Source: Dyella acidiphila (GTDB lineage Bacteria; Pseudomonadota; Gammaproteobacteria; Xanthomonadales; Rhodanobacteraceae). From it: a stretch of 64,000 bases of DNA. Positions within the stretch are counted from its first letter, which is position 1; each line of letters starts with the position of its first letter. Below the pieces are notes generated by a model. The model searched no databases and was not told where the DNA came from. It saw only the letters and a list, made by a program, of their open reading frames with translations. A program made the position numbers and the translations under genes. Shown here one piece after another: positions 34,213-43,507 of the stretch. The stretch is taken from contig NZ_JACZZA010000009.1 of NCBI RefSeq assembly GCF_014863405.1, forward strand, positions 62,001-126,000. Direction: 5' to 3'.

Positions 34213-36132
34213 ATGGCGCGCTTTGTCTTGCGTCGACGCACCATCCTGCTGAGCGCCCTGGCGGCGCTGATCGTTGCGTATTGCAGCCTCACCCTGGTCA
34301 CCAGCCGCTGGCTGGAGCCGGAGCGTTTCGATCTCACCGCCGACGGGCTCTATACGCTGTCGCCAGGTACGCGGCAGATCATCGACAACGTGCATCGGCC
34401 GCTGTGGCTGACGTTGTATTTCTCGCAGCACGCCACCAAGGATCTGCCGACCCTGCGCAGCTACGAGCAGCGCGTGGCTGAAATGCTGCAGGAAATGGTG
34501 GCCCGCTCGCACGGGCGCATCCATTTGCAGATTGTCGATCCGGTGCCTTATTCGGATGAAGAAGCCAGCGCCGAGGGCAACGGCCTCACCGCGATGAACG
34601 GTGGCAGCAACGGTGAGCGGATTTTCTTCGGCCTGGTCGGCGCCACCCGGCCGGCTTCCAGCGATGCGGGTCCGGATGCCGGTGCGGATGCTGCCGAGGA
34701 CAGCGGCCCGAAGCTCGACGACCGCAGCCTGTCGATGCCCTTTTTCGATCCGCAGCGTGAGCCCTTCCTCGAATACGACATCGCCAAGCTGCTGTATCAG
34801 CTCAGCGAACCGCATAAGCCGCGCATCGGCGTGATGACCGATCTGCCGGTGATGGGCGATACGCTGCACGGCGCGCCGGCATGGGCGGTAATGCAACAGC
34901 TGCAGCAGCTGTTCGACGTGCAAGTGCTGGATGCGGGCAAGCTCAGGCAGATCGACAAGAGCATCCAGGTGCTGCTGCTGATCCATCCGAAGAATCTGTC
35001 GACCGATGCGCAGTACGCGCTGGACCAATATGTGCTCAGCGGCGGCCATCTGGCGGTATTCGTCGATCCGTTCGCCGAATCCGATCCGGCGCCGCTGGCG
35101 CAGGATTCGCTGGCCGGCACCAATAATCACAGCTCCAACCTGCCGCGCCTGTTTGCCGACTGGGGCGTGGCCTACAGCCCCGACCAGGTCGTGCTGGATC
35201 GCGCCCGCGCCTTGCCGATCGAGCTGGCGGGCGTGAATCTGGCGCATCCGGCCATGCTCGGCCTGGGCACGCAGGAGCTCAATCGCGATGACGTGCTGAC
35301 CGCGAGCCTGCAGCGCGTCAACGTGTCTACCGCCGGTCATTTCGATCTGCTGCCGAATGCGACGACGCGCCTGATTCCGTTGCTACAAAGCAGTGCAGAT
35401 GCCGAGATCGTGCCCACTCAGCGCGCGATCGATGCGATCAGCAATCCTTCCAGTCTGATGCAGGGCTATCAGCCGCAGAATCAGAACTACGTGATTGCGG
35501 CCCGCTTGCGCGGCCCGTTTGTCAGCGCCTTTCCGGAATTGGCCAGGCGGGCCGGCCACGTAGCGCAATCGCCAGCAAATGCGGAAGTGATTCTGGTGGC
35601 CGATACCGATCTGCTTACCGACCGCCTGTGGGTGGAAACGCAGAACTTCCTCGGTCAGCCGCTGCTCAATGCATTCGCCAACAACGGCGACTTCATCAAC
35701 AACCTGGTCGACAATCTCAGCGGGTCGTCGGCGCTGCTGTCCATCCGCGGACGTTCCAGTTCGCAGCGTCCGTTCACGCGGGTGGAAGCCTTGCGGCATG
35801 CGGCCGACCGCAAGTTCCTGCAAAAGGAGCAGGAGCTGAAGAACGAACTGGCCGATACCAAGCAGCGGCTCAGCGAACTGCAGCCGGCCAAGGGCGAGCG
35901 CGATACCTCGACCAGCGCGGAGCAGAAGCGCGAGATCGAACAGTTCCTGCAGCGCCAGTTGGCGATCAGCAAGGAGCTGCGCGATCTGCAGCACCAGCTC
36001 AATGCGGAGATCGATGCGCTGGGCATGCGGCTGAAGGTGCTCAATATCGTGGTGCTGCCGGTGCTGATCACCATCCTGGGGCTGCTCTACGGCTGGCGGC
36101 GCACGCGCCGGAACCGGCGGCAGCGCTCGTGA
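34213..36132 (+). CDS. GldG-like ABC-associated protein
   Basis: A 639-residue protein of the GldG family (ABC-type uncharacterised transport), with a membrane segment at residues 11-30, a large extracytoplasmic region (TPGTRQIIDNVHRPLWLTLYF split style motif, then HLAVFVDPFAESDP), a coiled coil at about 535-600 (QKEQELKNELADTKQRL) and a C-terminal helix near 610-630. In such operons a DUF4340 gene often follows; none does here. Role in transport is inferred from the coupled ATPase and permease. Confidence 0.85.
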   Translation: MARFVLRRRTILLSALAALIVAYCSLTLVTSRWLEPERFDLTADGLYTLSPGTRQIIDNVHRPLWLTLYFSQHATKDLPTLRSYEQRVAEMLQEMVARSHGRIHLQIVDPVPYSDEEASAEGNGLTAMNGGSNGERIFFGLVGATRPASSDAGPDAGADAAEDSGPKLDDRSLSMPFFDPQREPFLEYDIAKLLYQLSEPHKPRIGVMTDLPVMGDTLHGAPAWAVMQQLQQLFDVQVLDAGKLRQIDKSIQVLLLIHPKNLSTDAQYALDQYVLSGGHLAVFVDPFAESDPAPLAQDSLAGTNNHSSNLPRLFADWGVAYSPDQVVLDRARALPIELAGVNLAHPAMLGLGTQELNRDDVLTASLQRVNVSTAGHFDLLPNATTRLIPLLQSSADAEIVPTQRAIDAISNPSSLMQGYQPQNQNYVIAARLRGPFVSAFPELARRAGHVAQSPANAEVILVADTDLLTDRLWVETQNFLGQPLLNAFANNGDFINNLVDNLSGSSALLSIRGRSSSQRPFTRVEALRHAADRKFLQKEQELKNELADTKQRLSELQPAKGERDTSTSAEQKREIEQFLQRQLAISKELRDLQHQLNAEIDALGMRLKVLNIVVLPVLITILGLLYGWRRTRRNRRQRS

Positions 36133-36223
36133 TGGTGGCGATATGCCGCAAGTGCGCGCCATGAAGTACCGCGTGGCCTGGACTAAGCTCAAAGCCGTCT
36201 GCGGTAGGGGGTAGCTCGGGCCG

Positions 36224-37120
36224 ATGTTCGCCGGATTGCTGAAATGGATCGTTCCCTGGGAATTCTCGTGGGTGTTGCTAGCGAGTTTCCTGGTGACGTG
36301 CCTGCTGTACTGGCGCGGATGCCGCCGGCAAAAGGTCAGTGCGGCACGGCGGGTGGCGTTCTGGACCGGCATGGCGATCGTCTACCTGTGCCTGCACACC
36401 TATTTCGATTTCTATGCCGAGCATGAGTTTTTCATGCATCGCATCCAGCAATTGCTGCTGCATCATCTGGCGCCGCTGACCATCATGGCCTCGTATCCGG
36501 GCTCCGTATTGCGTGCGGGCCTGCCGCTGCGCTGGCGCGTGCATGCGCTGCGCCCGGCGCTGCGCAGCTGGCCGTGGCGCGTGATCAGCGCGGTGCTGCT
36601 CAATCCGGCGGTGGCCACGGTCTTGTTCGTCGCCTTCATCCTGATCTGGCTGATTCCGTCGATGCAGACGATGGCGATGCTCGACTGGCGCGTGTACCGC
36701 TTCATGAACTGGTCGATGATCCTCAGTGGCTTCGTCTACTGGTGGCTGGTGCTGGACCATCGCCCGCGTCCACCGGGCAGGATGATTCCCGGCCTGCGCG
36801 TGCTTTCGCCAGGCATCACCATGACGCCGCAGATTCTGGCGGGCGCGATCATCACGTTTTCCAAGGCCGATCTGTATCCGATCTTCGAGATCTGCGGCCG
36901 CGCCTTCAATTTCAATGTATTCACCGGCCAGCTGATCGGCGGCATCATCATCTGGGTGCCGGCGGCGACCATCGAGACCATCGGCGGCTTGCTGGCGATG
37001 CGCCAGTGGCTGCGGCTGTCGCGCAGCGGGCGCATTCGGCGGCAATCGCGCGCCAGGGCGGTTTCCGTCCAGGGAGCGGCCGGGGAAGCGTCGCCTCCTC
37101 ACGGCGCCAATGCGGCCTGA
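36224..37120 (+). CDS. CtaG-like cytochrome c oxidase assembly protein
   Basis: A 298-residue membrane protein with about seven helices of the caa3_CtaG family. Likely metal-binding sequences include FMHRIQQLLLHHLAPLTIMA and TYFDFYAEHE, with Met/His residues arranged as in this family, which supports Cu incorporation into oxidases in Bacillus. The SCO1 and PCu(A)C genes just downstream, on the opposite strand, point to copper delivery. Its TGA is immediately adjacent to the convergent metallophosphoesterase stop. Confidence 0.87.
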   Translation: MFAGLLKWIVPWEFSWVLLASFLVTCLLYWRGCRRQKVSAARRVAFWTGMAIVYLCLHTYFDFYAEHEFFMHRIQQLLLHHLAPLTIMASYPGSVLRAGLPLRWRVHALRPALRSWPWRVISAVLLNPAVATVLFVAFILIWLIPSMQTMAMLDWRVYRFMNWSMILSGFVYWWLVLDHRPRPPGRMIPGLRVLSPGITMTPQILAGAIITFSKADLYPIFEICGRAFNFNVFTGQLIGGIIIWVPAATIETIGGLLAMRQWLRLSRSGRIRRQSRARAVSVQGAAGEASPPHGANAA

Positions 37121-37891
37121 TTAGTCGGAACTGTGCACGAGCAGCAGCTCGCGTGCCGCGAAATGCGCTTCCGAGGGATAGCCAAAAGCATTGTTGATGT
37201 AGGTGATGCCGTCGATCGCAATTCGCCGATTGACATGGCTATGCCCGTAGATATGCAGGCCGCTGCCCAGCTGCCTGATCTGCGCATCCAGCTTGTAGGT
37301 GCCCAGAATCGGATAAAGCCGGCGATGCTTCTCGGGAATCCCTTCGGGCATCAGGTCGATGCGCGGCAGAAAGTGCGAGAACGTGATGACCTCGCTCGCG
37401 CCTTCCAGGTTGGCTGCAGCAGAGGACGGATTGCGTGCGATAAACCAGCGCGTGACGGCGTCCTCGTCGTAGCCATCCGGCCAGCGGCAGGCGCGGTAAT
37501 CCGCCCAGGCGCCTTTGAGATAGTCATCAGGCGCACCGAAGGAATAGTCGTACCAGCTCAGCATGGGCACGATGGCCGTGCCGCCATGCCGATACGGCGT
37601 CATGCTTACACCGCGTTCCGTGGCAATGCGGCACACCGCGTCGAACTTCTCGAATGAATCCCGCATGCCTTCCCGGTGCACCCACAGGTCGTGATTGCCC
37701 GGCACGAACAGCACGTGGGAGAAACGGCGTGCCAGCGCTTCGAGCCCCTCGCCGAGCAGCGCAATGCGATCGGAGATATCGCCGCCGAGAATCAGGATGT
37801 CGCTGCGGTAGTCCTGCCGCGACAACTGTTCGACCCAGGCGCGGTTAGGCGCGTAGTCCAGATGCAGATCGGAGACGGCGAAGACGCGCAT
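37121..37891 (-). CDS. Calcineurin-like metallophosphoesterase
   Basis: A 256-residue phosphoesterase with the five signature blocks: AVSDLHLD, LILGGDISD, FVPGNHDLW, EVITFSHFLP and YGHSHVNRR. The substrate is unknown. ATG at 37891 directly starts the MRVFAVSDLH strand. It begins 7 nt after the PCu(A)C gene, giving an operon SCO1-PCu(A)C-phosphoesterase, though a copper link for this last gene is only positional. Confidence 0.9.
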   Translation of the reverse strand: MRVFAVSDLHLDYAPNRAWVEQLSRQDYRSDILILGGDISDRIALLGEGLEALARRFSHVLFVPGNHDLWVHREGMRDSFEKFDAVCRIATERGVSMTPYRHGGTAIVPMLSWYDYSFGAPDDYLKGAWADYRACRWPDGYDEDAVTRWFIARNPSSAAANLEGASEVITFSHFLPRIDLMPEGIPEKHRRLYPILGTYKLDAQIRQLGSGLHIYGHSHVNRRIAIDGITYINNAFGYPSEAHFAARELLLVHSSD

Positions 37892-37898
37892 CAGCAGA

Positions 37899-38354
37899 TT
37901 ATTCGGGATCGGCGGCGTTGGCTGGGCGCAGCAGGAACGACACCGGCAGCTGGCTTCCATCCGCAAAGTCGAGCGTGATGTCGACCGTGTCGCCGGGCTT
38001 GAGCGGATGGCTGGGCTGCCCGAGCATGAGGTGATAGCCGGCAGGTGCGAGCGAAGCGGAGCCATGGGCGGGAATGCTCATCTGCGCGACCGCCGTCATG
38101 TTGTTCATGCCATGTGCGTCCATGCTGCTTTGATGCAGCATCACCGATGCGTAGACGGCGCTGTGTGCAGATACGAGCGTGGCTGCCGAGGCGCCGGCAT
38201 TGTGCAGATTCACGTAACCGCTGGCGGGAAGATTGGCCGGCAGCAGCCGGATCCAGGCGTGGCTGGCGGTCACCTGACTGGACTGGGTTGCATGCAGATT
38301 CGCGATCGGCAGCATGCCGACGATCAACAGGATCAGCAGGCAACGCATGCTCAT
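37899..38354 (-). CDS. PCu(A)C copper chaperone
   Basis: A 151-residue periplasmic copper chaperone with a signal peptide (cleavage near HATQ). The Cu(I) ligand pattern is present: His and Met in VMLHQSSMDAHGMNNM and the second set in YHLMLGQP, the HxnM...HxM arrangement. Such proteins deliver Cu(I) to the CuA site of cytochrome oxidase, often with Sco1. ATG at 38354 overlaps the SCO1 stop (ATGA). Confidence 0.9.
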   Translation of the reverse strand: MSMRCLLILLIVGMLPIANLHATQSSQVTASHAWIRLLPANLPASGYVNLHNAGASAATLVSAHSAVYASVMLHQSSMDAHGMNNMTAVAQMSIPAHGSASLAPAGYHLMLGQPSHPLKPGDTVDITLDFADGSQLPVSFLLRPANAADPE

Positions 38355-38968
38355 GTCCCGCTTCCCGTGTTCAACAGTAATTGCAGATCGTGCACCATCT
38401 TGTCCTGCGGATCGGTGGGCGTGGCCAGCAATCTGGCCTTGCCGTTCGCATCGAAAATATAGATGCCGGAGCTATGGCTCACCTCGTAGCTGCCGTCCGC
38501 CTTGCCGGGCTCGCGGGAGAACGCGGCGCGGTAGCGTTTCGTCAGCGCTTCAATCTCGGCGGCCGCGCCGGTAAGTCCGACTGCACGCGGATCGAAGGCC
38601 GCCACATAGGCATGCAGGATGGCCGGCGTGTCGCGGGTGGGATCGACGCTGACGAACAGAATGCGCACGTGGTCGGCTGCTGTGCCGAGTTTCTGCATCA
38701 CGACGTGCAACTGCGCGAGGGTCAGCGGGCATACGTCAGGACAGTGCGTATAACCGAAATAGAGCAGGGCGATCTTGCCCCGGTAATCGGCGGCGGTAAC
38801 GGCCTTGCCCTGATCGTCGGTAAGGCTCAGTGCGAGATCCGGCATATGTCCGGCGATGTCCGTCAGCTGCCAGGGCTGTGGGGACTCGTGCTGGCATGCC
38901 GCCAGCGACAGGCCTGCCGCAAGCATGATCGACAGGACGGCCAGGCGGGCCAAACGCGGACGCTTCAT
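38351..38968 (-). CDS. SCO1/SenC-family copper chaperone
   Basis: A 205-residue lipoprotein (SLAAC, Cys25) with the SCO thioredoxin fold: CPDVC (Cys76, Cys80) in FGYTHCPDVCPLT and the third Cu ligand His165 in YEVSHSSGIY. SCO proteins reduce and load the CuA centre of cytochrome c oxidase. The ligand set is complete. First gene of a three-gene unit with PCu(A)C and the phosphoesterase. Confidence 0.93.
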   Translation of the reverse strand: MKRPRLARLAVLSIMLAAGLSLAACQHESPQPWQLTDIAGHMPDLALSLTDDQGKAVTAADYRGKIALLYFGYTHCPDVCPLTLAQLHVVMQKLGTAADHVRILFVSVDPTRDTPAILHAYVAAFDPRAVGLTGAAAEIEALTKRYRAAFSREPGKADGSYEVSHSSGIYIFDANGKARLLATPTDPQDKMVHDLQLLLNTGSGT

Positions 38969-39047
38969 GCAAAAATCCTGTGGTGGGTCTGCGCAGCATA
39001 CGCCACGTGTGCCGGCTGTCGTTCTTTTGCCTTGGGAAACGTTCTCT

Positions 39048-39437
39048 ATGCGACAAGATGTCTCCGTTCGCAGTGGTCTGCTGGCCGGCGTGGCCGGCGC
39101 CAGCGCCGTACTGCTGGGTGCTTTCGGCGCGCATGGCTTGCGCGATGTGCTCGACGGGGCGCACCGCGAGCTGTGGCATACCGCGGTGGAATACCACTTC
39201 TGGCATGCGCTGGCGCTTGCAGTTGCGGTGGCATGGAGTCGTGGCAAGGCAGCGCGTGTGGCGGTGTGGGCGCTGGCCATCGGCATCGTGTTGTTCAGTG
39301 GCAGCTTGTACGGGCTGGCGTTGGGCGCACCGCGCTGGCTGGGTATCGTCACGCCGTTCGGCGGCGTGTCTTTCATGCTTGGCTGGCTGGCGCTGGGCTA
39401 TTCGCTGAAGCGCGCAGACGAACGTCAATCGTCCTGA
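39048..39437 (+). CDS. DUF423 small membrane protein
   Basis: A 129-residue four-helix inner-membrane protein of the DUF423/YgdD family: GASAVLLGAFGAHGLRDVL at the N-terminus and WHTAVEYHFWHALAL in the second helix are family hallmarks. Function is unknown. It starts at ATG 39048, beyond the divergent SCO1 gene; its 3' end overlaps by 13 bp the end of the RHH gene on the other strand. Confidence 0.9.
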   Translation: MRQDVSVRSGLLAGVAGASAVLLGAFGAHGLRDVLDGAHRELWHTAVEYHFWHALALAVAVAWSRGKAARVAVWALAIGIVLFSGSLYGLALGAPRWLGIVTPFGGVSFMLGWLALGYSLKRADERQSS

Positions 39438-39616
39438 TCGTCCGTCAGCGGCTTCGCCTTGCCTGATTTCAGGCGCCCGTTTTTATGCAGCGCCTCGCGC
39501 AGCACGTATTCGATTTGCGCATTGACACTGCGCAGCTCGTCGTCGGACCAGCGTTGCATCGCTTCCAGTACGACGGCGCTGATGCGCAGTGGGTAGGCTT
39601 TTTTTTCTGCGGCCAT
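39425..39616 (-). CDS. Ribbon-helix-helix (Arc-like) DNA-binding protein
   Basis: A 63-residue protein of Arc/MetJ-type fold: the strand KAYPLRISAVVLEAM, then DDELRSVNAQIEYVLREAL with the RSxNxxI motif of RHH proteins. It starts 7 nt after the SPFH gene on the same strand. The small RHH protein at the end of an operon whose promoter is covered by a perfect palindrome suggests it is the autorepressor; this is an inference. Confidence 0.8.
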   Translation of the reverse strand: MAAEKKAYPLRISAVVLEAMQRWSDDELRSVNAQIEYVLREALHKNGRLKSGKAKPLTDDQDD

Positions 39617-39623
39617 GCTGCGT

Positions 39624-40490
39624 TTAGTTGTACAACGTGCCCGTGTTGAGCACCGGTTGCGTGCCGCGTTCACCGCACAATACGACCAGCAAGTTGCTTA
39701 CCATCGCCGCCTTGCGCTCCTCATCCAGTTCCACCACGCCTTCGGCGCGCAGCTTTTCCAGCGCCATCGCCACCATGCCGACTGCACCCTGCACGATGCG
39801 TTCGCGCGCGGCAACGATGGCACTGGCCTGTTGACGCTGCAACATGGCCTGGGCGATTTCCTGCGCATAAGCCAGGTGGCTGATGCGCGCTTCGGTCACT
39901 TGAACGCCGGCCTTGCCCAGGCGTGCCTGGATTTCATCGCGCAGATGATTGTTGATCTCCTCGCCATGGCTGCGCAGGGAAGGCTTGCCGTCTTCATGCC
40001 CGTCGTAGGGATAGCTTTGCGCCATCTGGCGCAGCGCAGACTCGCTCTGGATGTGCACGAAATTCTCGTAGTTGTCGACGCAGAACACGGCTTCGGCGGT
40101 ATCCATCACCTGCCATACCACTACGGCGGCGATCTCGATCGGATTGCCGTCGCTGTCGTTGACCTTCAGCTTGCCGCTTTCGAAGTTGCGCACGCGCAGC
40201 GAAACGGGGCGGCGGCTGTAGAACGGATTGGTCCAGCGCAGGCCCTCCTGACGCACCGTGCCGGCATATTTGCCGAACAGCTGCTGCACTTGCGCCTCAT
40301 TGGGCGCGACCTGGAAAAAGCCCTTGAGCGACCAGAGCGTAAGCAGGTGGATGATCACGCCCAGTACGCCCAGCGCGGAATACCCGCTGAGCGCTGCACC
40401 CCCCTCGCAGGCCAGGCCCAGCAGGGCCAGCAACAGGCAGACAAAAATGAAAGGAATCCCGGCTACCGAAAACCCAGCACGTTCGTTCAT
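39624..40490 (-). CDS. SPFH/Band 7 membrane protein
   Basis: A 288-residue SPFH (stomatin/prohibitin/flotillin-like) protein with a double hydrophobic N-terminal segment (about residues 9-52) and the Band 7 domain starting near [40 protein letters not shown] is the long helix. Such proteins organise membrane microdomains. GGAGGG 8 nt upstream fixes ATG 40490. Same-strand RHH gene follows by 7 nt. Confidence 0.9.
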   Translation of the reverse strand: MNERAGFSVAGIPFIFVCLLLALLGLACEGGAALSGYSALGVLGVIIHLLTLWSLKGFFQVAPNEAQVQQLFGKYAGTVRQEGLRWTNPFYSRRPVSLRVRNFESGKLKVNDSDGNPIEIAAVVVWQVMDTAEAVFCVDNYENFVHIQSESALRQMAQSYPYDGHEDGKPSLRSHGEEINNHLRDEIQARLGKAGVQVTEARISHLAYAQEIAQAMLQRQQASAIVAARERIVQGAVGMVAMALEKLRAEGVVELDEERKAAMVSNLLVVLCGERGTQPVLNTGTLYN

Positions 40491-40513
40491 GGCGTTACCC
40501 TCCAGGTTGGCGA

Positions 40514-40543
40514 AATTAGATATCAAAGTGATATCTAATTCAA
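40514..40543 (-). promoter_or_regulatory. SPFH operon promoter overlapped by a 27-bp perfect palindrome
   Basis: AATTAGATATCA (40514-40525), a 3-bp AAG centre and the exact complement (40529-40540) make a palindrome in otherwise GC-rich DNA. On the minus strand TTGAAT (40538-40543) and TCTAAT (40515-40520) are a -35/-10 pair with exactly 17 bp between them, so the operator covers the promoter and a bound protein would block polymerase. Confidence 0.75.
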
Positions 40544-40628
40544 GTGCCCGGTCCAAAGGGTAGGCAGCCGCGGCACAGAGTGCTCCGCGGCGGCCTGTTC
40601 TACAGGTCTTGAGCAGTACGGGGACGGC

Positions 40629-42134
40629 TTACCGGCGGCTGCCGTCGACCATGCCGCCGCTATAGGAGCGGTTGTACAGCTCTTCGAACGTGTGTACCGA
40701 ATCGATCTGGATGGTGCCCAGCTCGTTGGTGGCATTGAACAGATGCCAGGGATTGCCGTCACTGCTGTCCAGCGCGATATGGCCGGTGTCGAAGCGAGTG
40801 GCGGCAGGATCGAAGCTGTGCCAACGATCCTTGAGCCAGGCGATGACCCAGGCATGCGGTACGAATACCCTGGATTTGCTGCCGTAGCGATTGGTGTAGA
40901 TCATCCCGATCACCACGCGTGCCGGGATGCCTTTGGCACGCGCCATGGCGGCGAGCAAGACGGCCGATTCCACACAATCGCCTTTGCGGTCGCGCGCCAC
41001 TTCCAGTGCCGAGGCGTAGCCGATATCCACGCCTTGCTGCGAAAGGTAGCGGTTGACGAAGGAGTTCAAGTTGCCCATCACGTGCTGCGGGCTGTTCGCA
41101 TTGCCGGCCGCGGTAGTGGCCAGTTCGCGTATGGCCGGCAGGTCCGACTGCAGCCAGGCGTTGGGGGCGGTATCGGCGGGGGTCGGCGGGTCGCGGTCGT
41201 CGAGGGTGCTGCGAAATACGTTGACCTGCCAATTGCCATCGCCCAGGTCGGCGACGGTCTGCTCGTCGGTATTGATAAAGGGATGGATAACGCTTTTATT
41301 GCTGACATGTACGCGATAGCTGAGAAAATCGCTGAGCATGTCGGGCGTCAGCAGACGCGGCGAGTCGATCAGGGCCGAGTCCATCATGTCCAGGCTTTCG
41401 CTCGGCGCAGCTGCACAGGCCTGATTGCAGGCGACCAGATCCAGCGGCCGTCCCAGCATCGACAGCGAACCTTTGCGCAGATTGCCCTGGGCGTCCAGCC
41501 AGAGGTCGACTACTTGCGTGCCGCGCGGGCCGCGCAGTGTTTCGCGCTGATGGTTCAAGGTCTCCACATGGCCGAGCAGGTTCACCTGCTCGGTACCGAT
41601 CACGTCCACGTCCAATTTCATCGCTTGCTGGCTGGCCTGGTTGTAGGCGAGCAAGTTGTAGCGTTGCCCCGGATGCTGGCTGGCGGCCAGCATGGCCATG
41701 CGCTGTCCTTCCACCAGCAGGGCGCCAGCCGGCCAGCCGGTGACGATCTGGCGCGTGTCGCCGCCCACCGAAGTGACCAGCTGCAGCTGTCCATCCGGCT
41801 GCATGGTGCCGGCGATATCCGTCTCGTTGGCCGACATGGTGGTGGTCATGCCGAAACTGAGCGGCTTGCCGTCGACCGTTTCCACGCTGCGGCTGGTGTT
41901 GGTGTAAGGCACCGTCCTGCCGTTGCGTTTGACGTCCATCAGCAGGGTCTGCGTGGTGATCACCACGTCCCCTGCGCGCTGGCGCTGGATTTCCTCCTGG
42001 CCGATCTTGCGGCCGTTGAGCATGACCGTCATCCAGGTAGTGGTGGATGAAGGCACGGTTGTATCCGGCGACGCCTGGCCGGAGGCAAGGCACAACGTCG
42101 GCACCAGCAAAAGCGGGGCGATCCAGCTGCGCAT
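40629..42134 (-). CDS. Periplasmic transglutaminase-like protein
   Basis: A 501-residue exported protein: signal peptide (MRSWIAPLLLVPTLCLASG), an N-terminal beta-rich region of about 300 residues, and a C-terminal transglutaminase-like fold with the Cys-His-Asp triad in RKGDCVESAVLLAAMAR, VPHAWVIAWL and WHSFDPAATR. Bacterial members are usually proteases or peptidoglycan-related; the substrate is unknown. Stands alone between the SPFH promoter and purT. Confidence 0.85.
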   Translation of the reverse strand: MRSWIAPLLLVPTLCLASGQASPDTTVPSSTTTWMTVMLNGRKIGQEEIQRQRAGDVVITTQTLLMDVKRNGRTVPYTNTSRSVETVDGKPLSFGMTTTMSANETDIAGTMQPDGQLQLVTSVGGDTRQIVTGWPAGALLVEGQRMAMLAASQHPGQRYNLLAYNQASQQAMKLDVDVIGTEQVNLLGHVETLNHQRETLRGPRGTQVVDLWLDAQGNLRKGSLSMLGRPLDLVACNQACAAAPSESLDMMDSALIDSPRLLTPDMLSDFLSYRVHVSNKSVIHPFINTDEQTVADLGDGNWQVNVFRSTLDDRDPPTPADTAPNAWLQSDLPAIRELATTAAGNANSPQHVMGNLNSFVNRYLSQQGVDIGYASALEVARDRKGDCVESAVLLAAMARAKGIPARVVIGMIYTNRYGSKSRVFVPHAWVIAWLKDRWHSFDPAATRFDTGHIALDSSDGNPWHLFNATNELGTIQIDSVHTFEELYNRSYSGGMVDGSRR

Positions 42135-42222
42135 AAGTCTCACCGATGGGGGACGGAGACGGAAGTAAGTGGATACCTGCTTTAGACGGCCGTCAATCTG
42201 CGGTGCGACAACGCCCAAGCGG

Positions 42223-42228
42223 TAGAAT
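42223..42228 (+). promoter_or_regulatory. Candidate -10 for purT
   Basis: TAGAAT (5 of 6) 22 nt before the purT ATG at 42251. A transcription start near 42235 would lie after the in-frame ATG at 42227, so it also argues for the 42251 start. Confidence 0.4.
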
Positions 42229-42250
42229 GTTCGCTTTACTGGAGAACGTA

Positions 42251-43432
42251 ATGAAGCCATTTGGCACCCCCTGTTCCAAGCATGCCATGAAGATCCTGTT
42301 ATTGGGTTCGGGCGAACTGGGCAAGGAGGTAGCCATCGAGCTGCAGCGGTACGCGGTGGAGGTCGTGGCCGTGGACCGCTATGCGCAGGCCCCGGCCATG
42401 CAGGTGGCGCACCGCAGCCACGTGATCGACATGCTCGACGGGGCCGCATTGCGCCACCTGATCGAACAGGAACAGCCCGACCTGGTCGTGCCGGAAATCG
42501 AGGCCATCCATACCCCCACCCTGGTGGAGCTGGAGAAAGAAGGGCTCAAGGTGGTGCCGACCGCGCGGGCCGCCTGGCTCACCATGAATCGCGAGGGTAT
42601 CCGCCGGCTGGCCGCCGAAGAACTGGGCCTGCCGACCTCGCCCTATCGCTTTTGCGATGACGAGGCGCAATACCGCGAGGCGGTTGCCGCCATCGGCTAC
42701 CCGTTCGTGATCAAGCCGGTGATGAGTTCGTCGGGCAAGGGCCAAAGCGTGGTGCGCGAGGCCTCCGAGCTGCAGGCGGCCTGGGACTATGCCCAGTCCG
42801 GCGGACGGGCCGGCAAAGGCCGGGTGATCGTCGAGGGCTTTGTGCCGTTCGACTATGAAATCACCTTGCTGACCGTGCGGCACAAGGATGGCACCAGCTT
42901 TTGCGAGCCGATCGGGCATCGGCAGGAAGACGGCGATTATCGCGAGTCGTGGCAGCCGCAGCCGATGAGCGCCGCGGCGCTGACCGAAGCGCAGCGGCAG
43001 GCTGAGGCGATCACTGCCGGCCTGGGTGGCTGGGGCGTATTCGGGGTGGAGTTTTTCGTGCAGGGCGATACGGTGATCTTTTCCGAGGTCAGCCCGCGTC
43101 CGCACGACACCGGACTGGTAACGCTCATTTCGCAGGAGCTTTCCGAATTCGCCCTGCATGCGCGGGCGATCCTCGGGCTGCCGATTCCGCTGATCCGCCA
43201 ACTGGGTCCTTCTGCATCCTGCGCCGTGCTGGTGGAAGGCGAGGGCAGTGTGCCGCGCTACTTCGGCATTGAGCAGGCGCTGGCCGAGCCGGATACGCAA
43301 TTGCGCATTTTCGGCAAGCCGGAAGTGAAAGGGCGCCGTCGCATGGCCGTAACCCTGGCGCGCGATATAGATGTCGAAGCGGCCAAGGCCAAGGCGATTC
43401 GCGCGGCCAGACTGATTCGCACGGAACTGTAA
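42251..43432 (+). CDS. purT: Formate-dependent phosphoribosylglycinamide formyltransferase (PurT)
   Basis: ATP-grasp enzyme converting GAR and formate to FGAR in purine synthesis, the folate-independent alternative to PurN. The 393-residue protein has [20 protein letters not shown] at the start, the ATP-grasp core ([28 protein letters not shown]) and [15 protein letters not shown] near the metal site. GGAG 6 nt upstream of ATG 42251 sets the start; upstream in-frame codons are not PurT-like. Monocistronic. Confidence 0.96.
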   Translation: MKPFGTPCSKHAMKILLLGSGELGKEVAIELQRYAVEVVAVDRYAQAPAMQVAHRSHVIDMLDGAALRHLIEQEQPDLVVPEIEAIHTPTLVELEKEGLKVVPTARAAWLTMNREGIRRLAAEELGLPTSPYRFCDDEAQYREAVAAIGYPFVIKPVMSSSGKGQSVVREASELQAAWDYAQSGGRAGKGRVIVEGFVPFDYEITLLTVRHKDGTSFCEPIGHRQEDGDYRESWQPQPMSAAALTEAQRQAEAITAGLGGWGVFGVEFFVQGDTVIFSEVSPRPHDTGLVTLISQELSEFALHARAILGLPIPLIRQLGPSASCAVLVEGEGSVPRYFGIEQALAEPDTQLRIFGKPEVKGRRRMAVTLARDIDVEAAKAKAIRAARLIRTEL

Positions 43433-43435
43433 AAT
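43430..43435 (+). promoter_or_regulatory. Candidate extended -10 for the glutamate-synthase-like gene
   Basis: TAAAAT preceded by TG (extended -10) overlaps the purT stop codon and lies 72 nt before the ATG at 43508. Confidence 0.35.
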
Positions 43436-43507
43436 CGAGCGGTGTTGCTATCGCAGTCCGGGGGTCGAGGCTTTCGGGCAAGTGCAAACCTACAGTGGAG
43501 AATAAGG

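Noticed and set aside
33211-35340. 709-codon open frame opposite the ABC/GldG genes
   Set aside because: Spans three unrelated sense genes and has low-complexity His/Gln/Arg composition.
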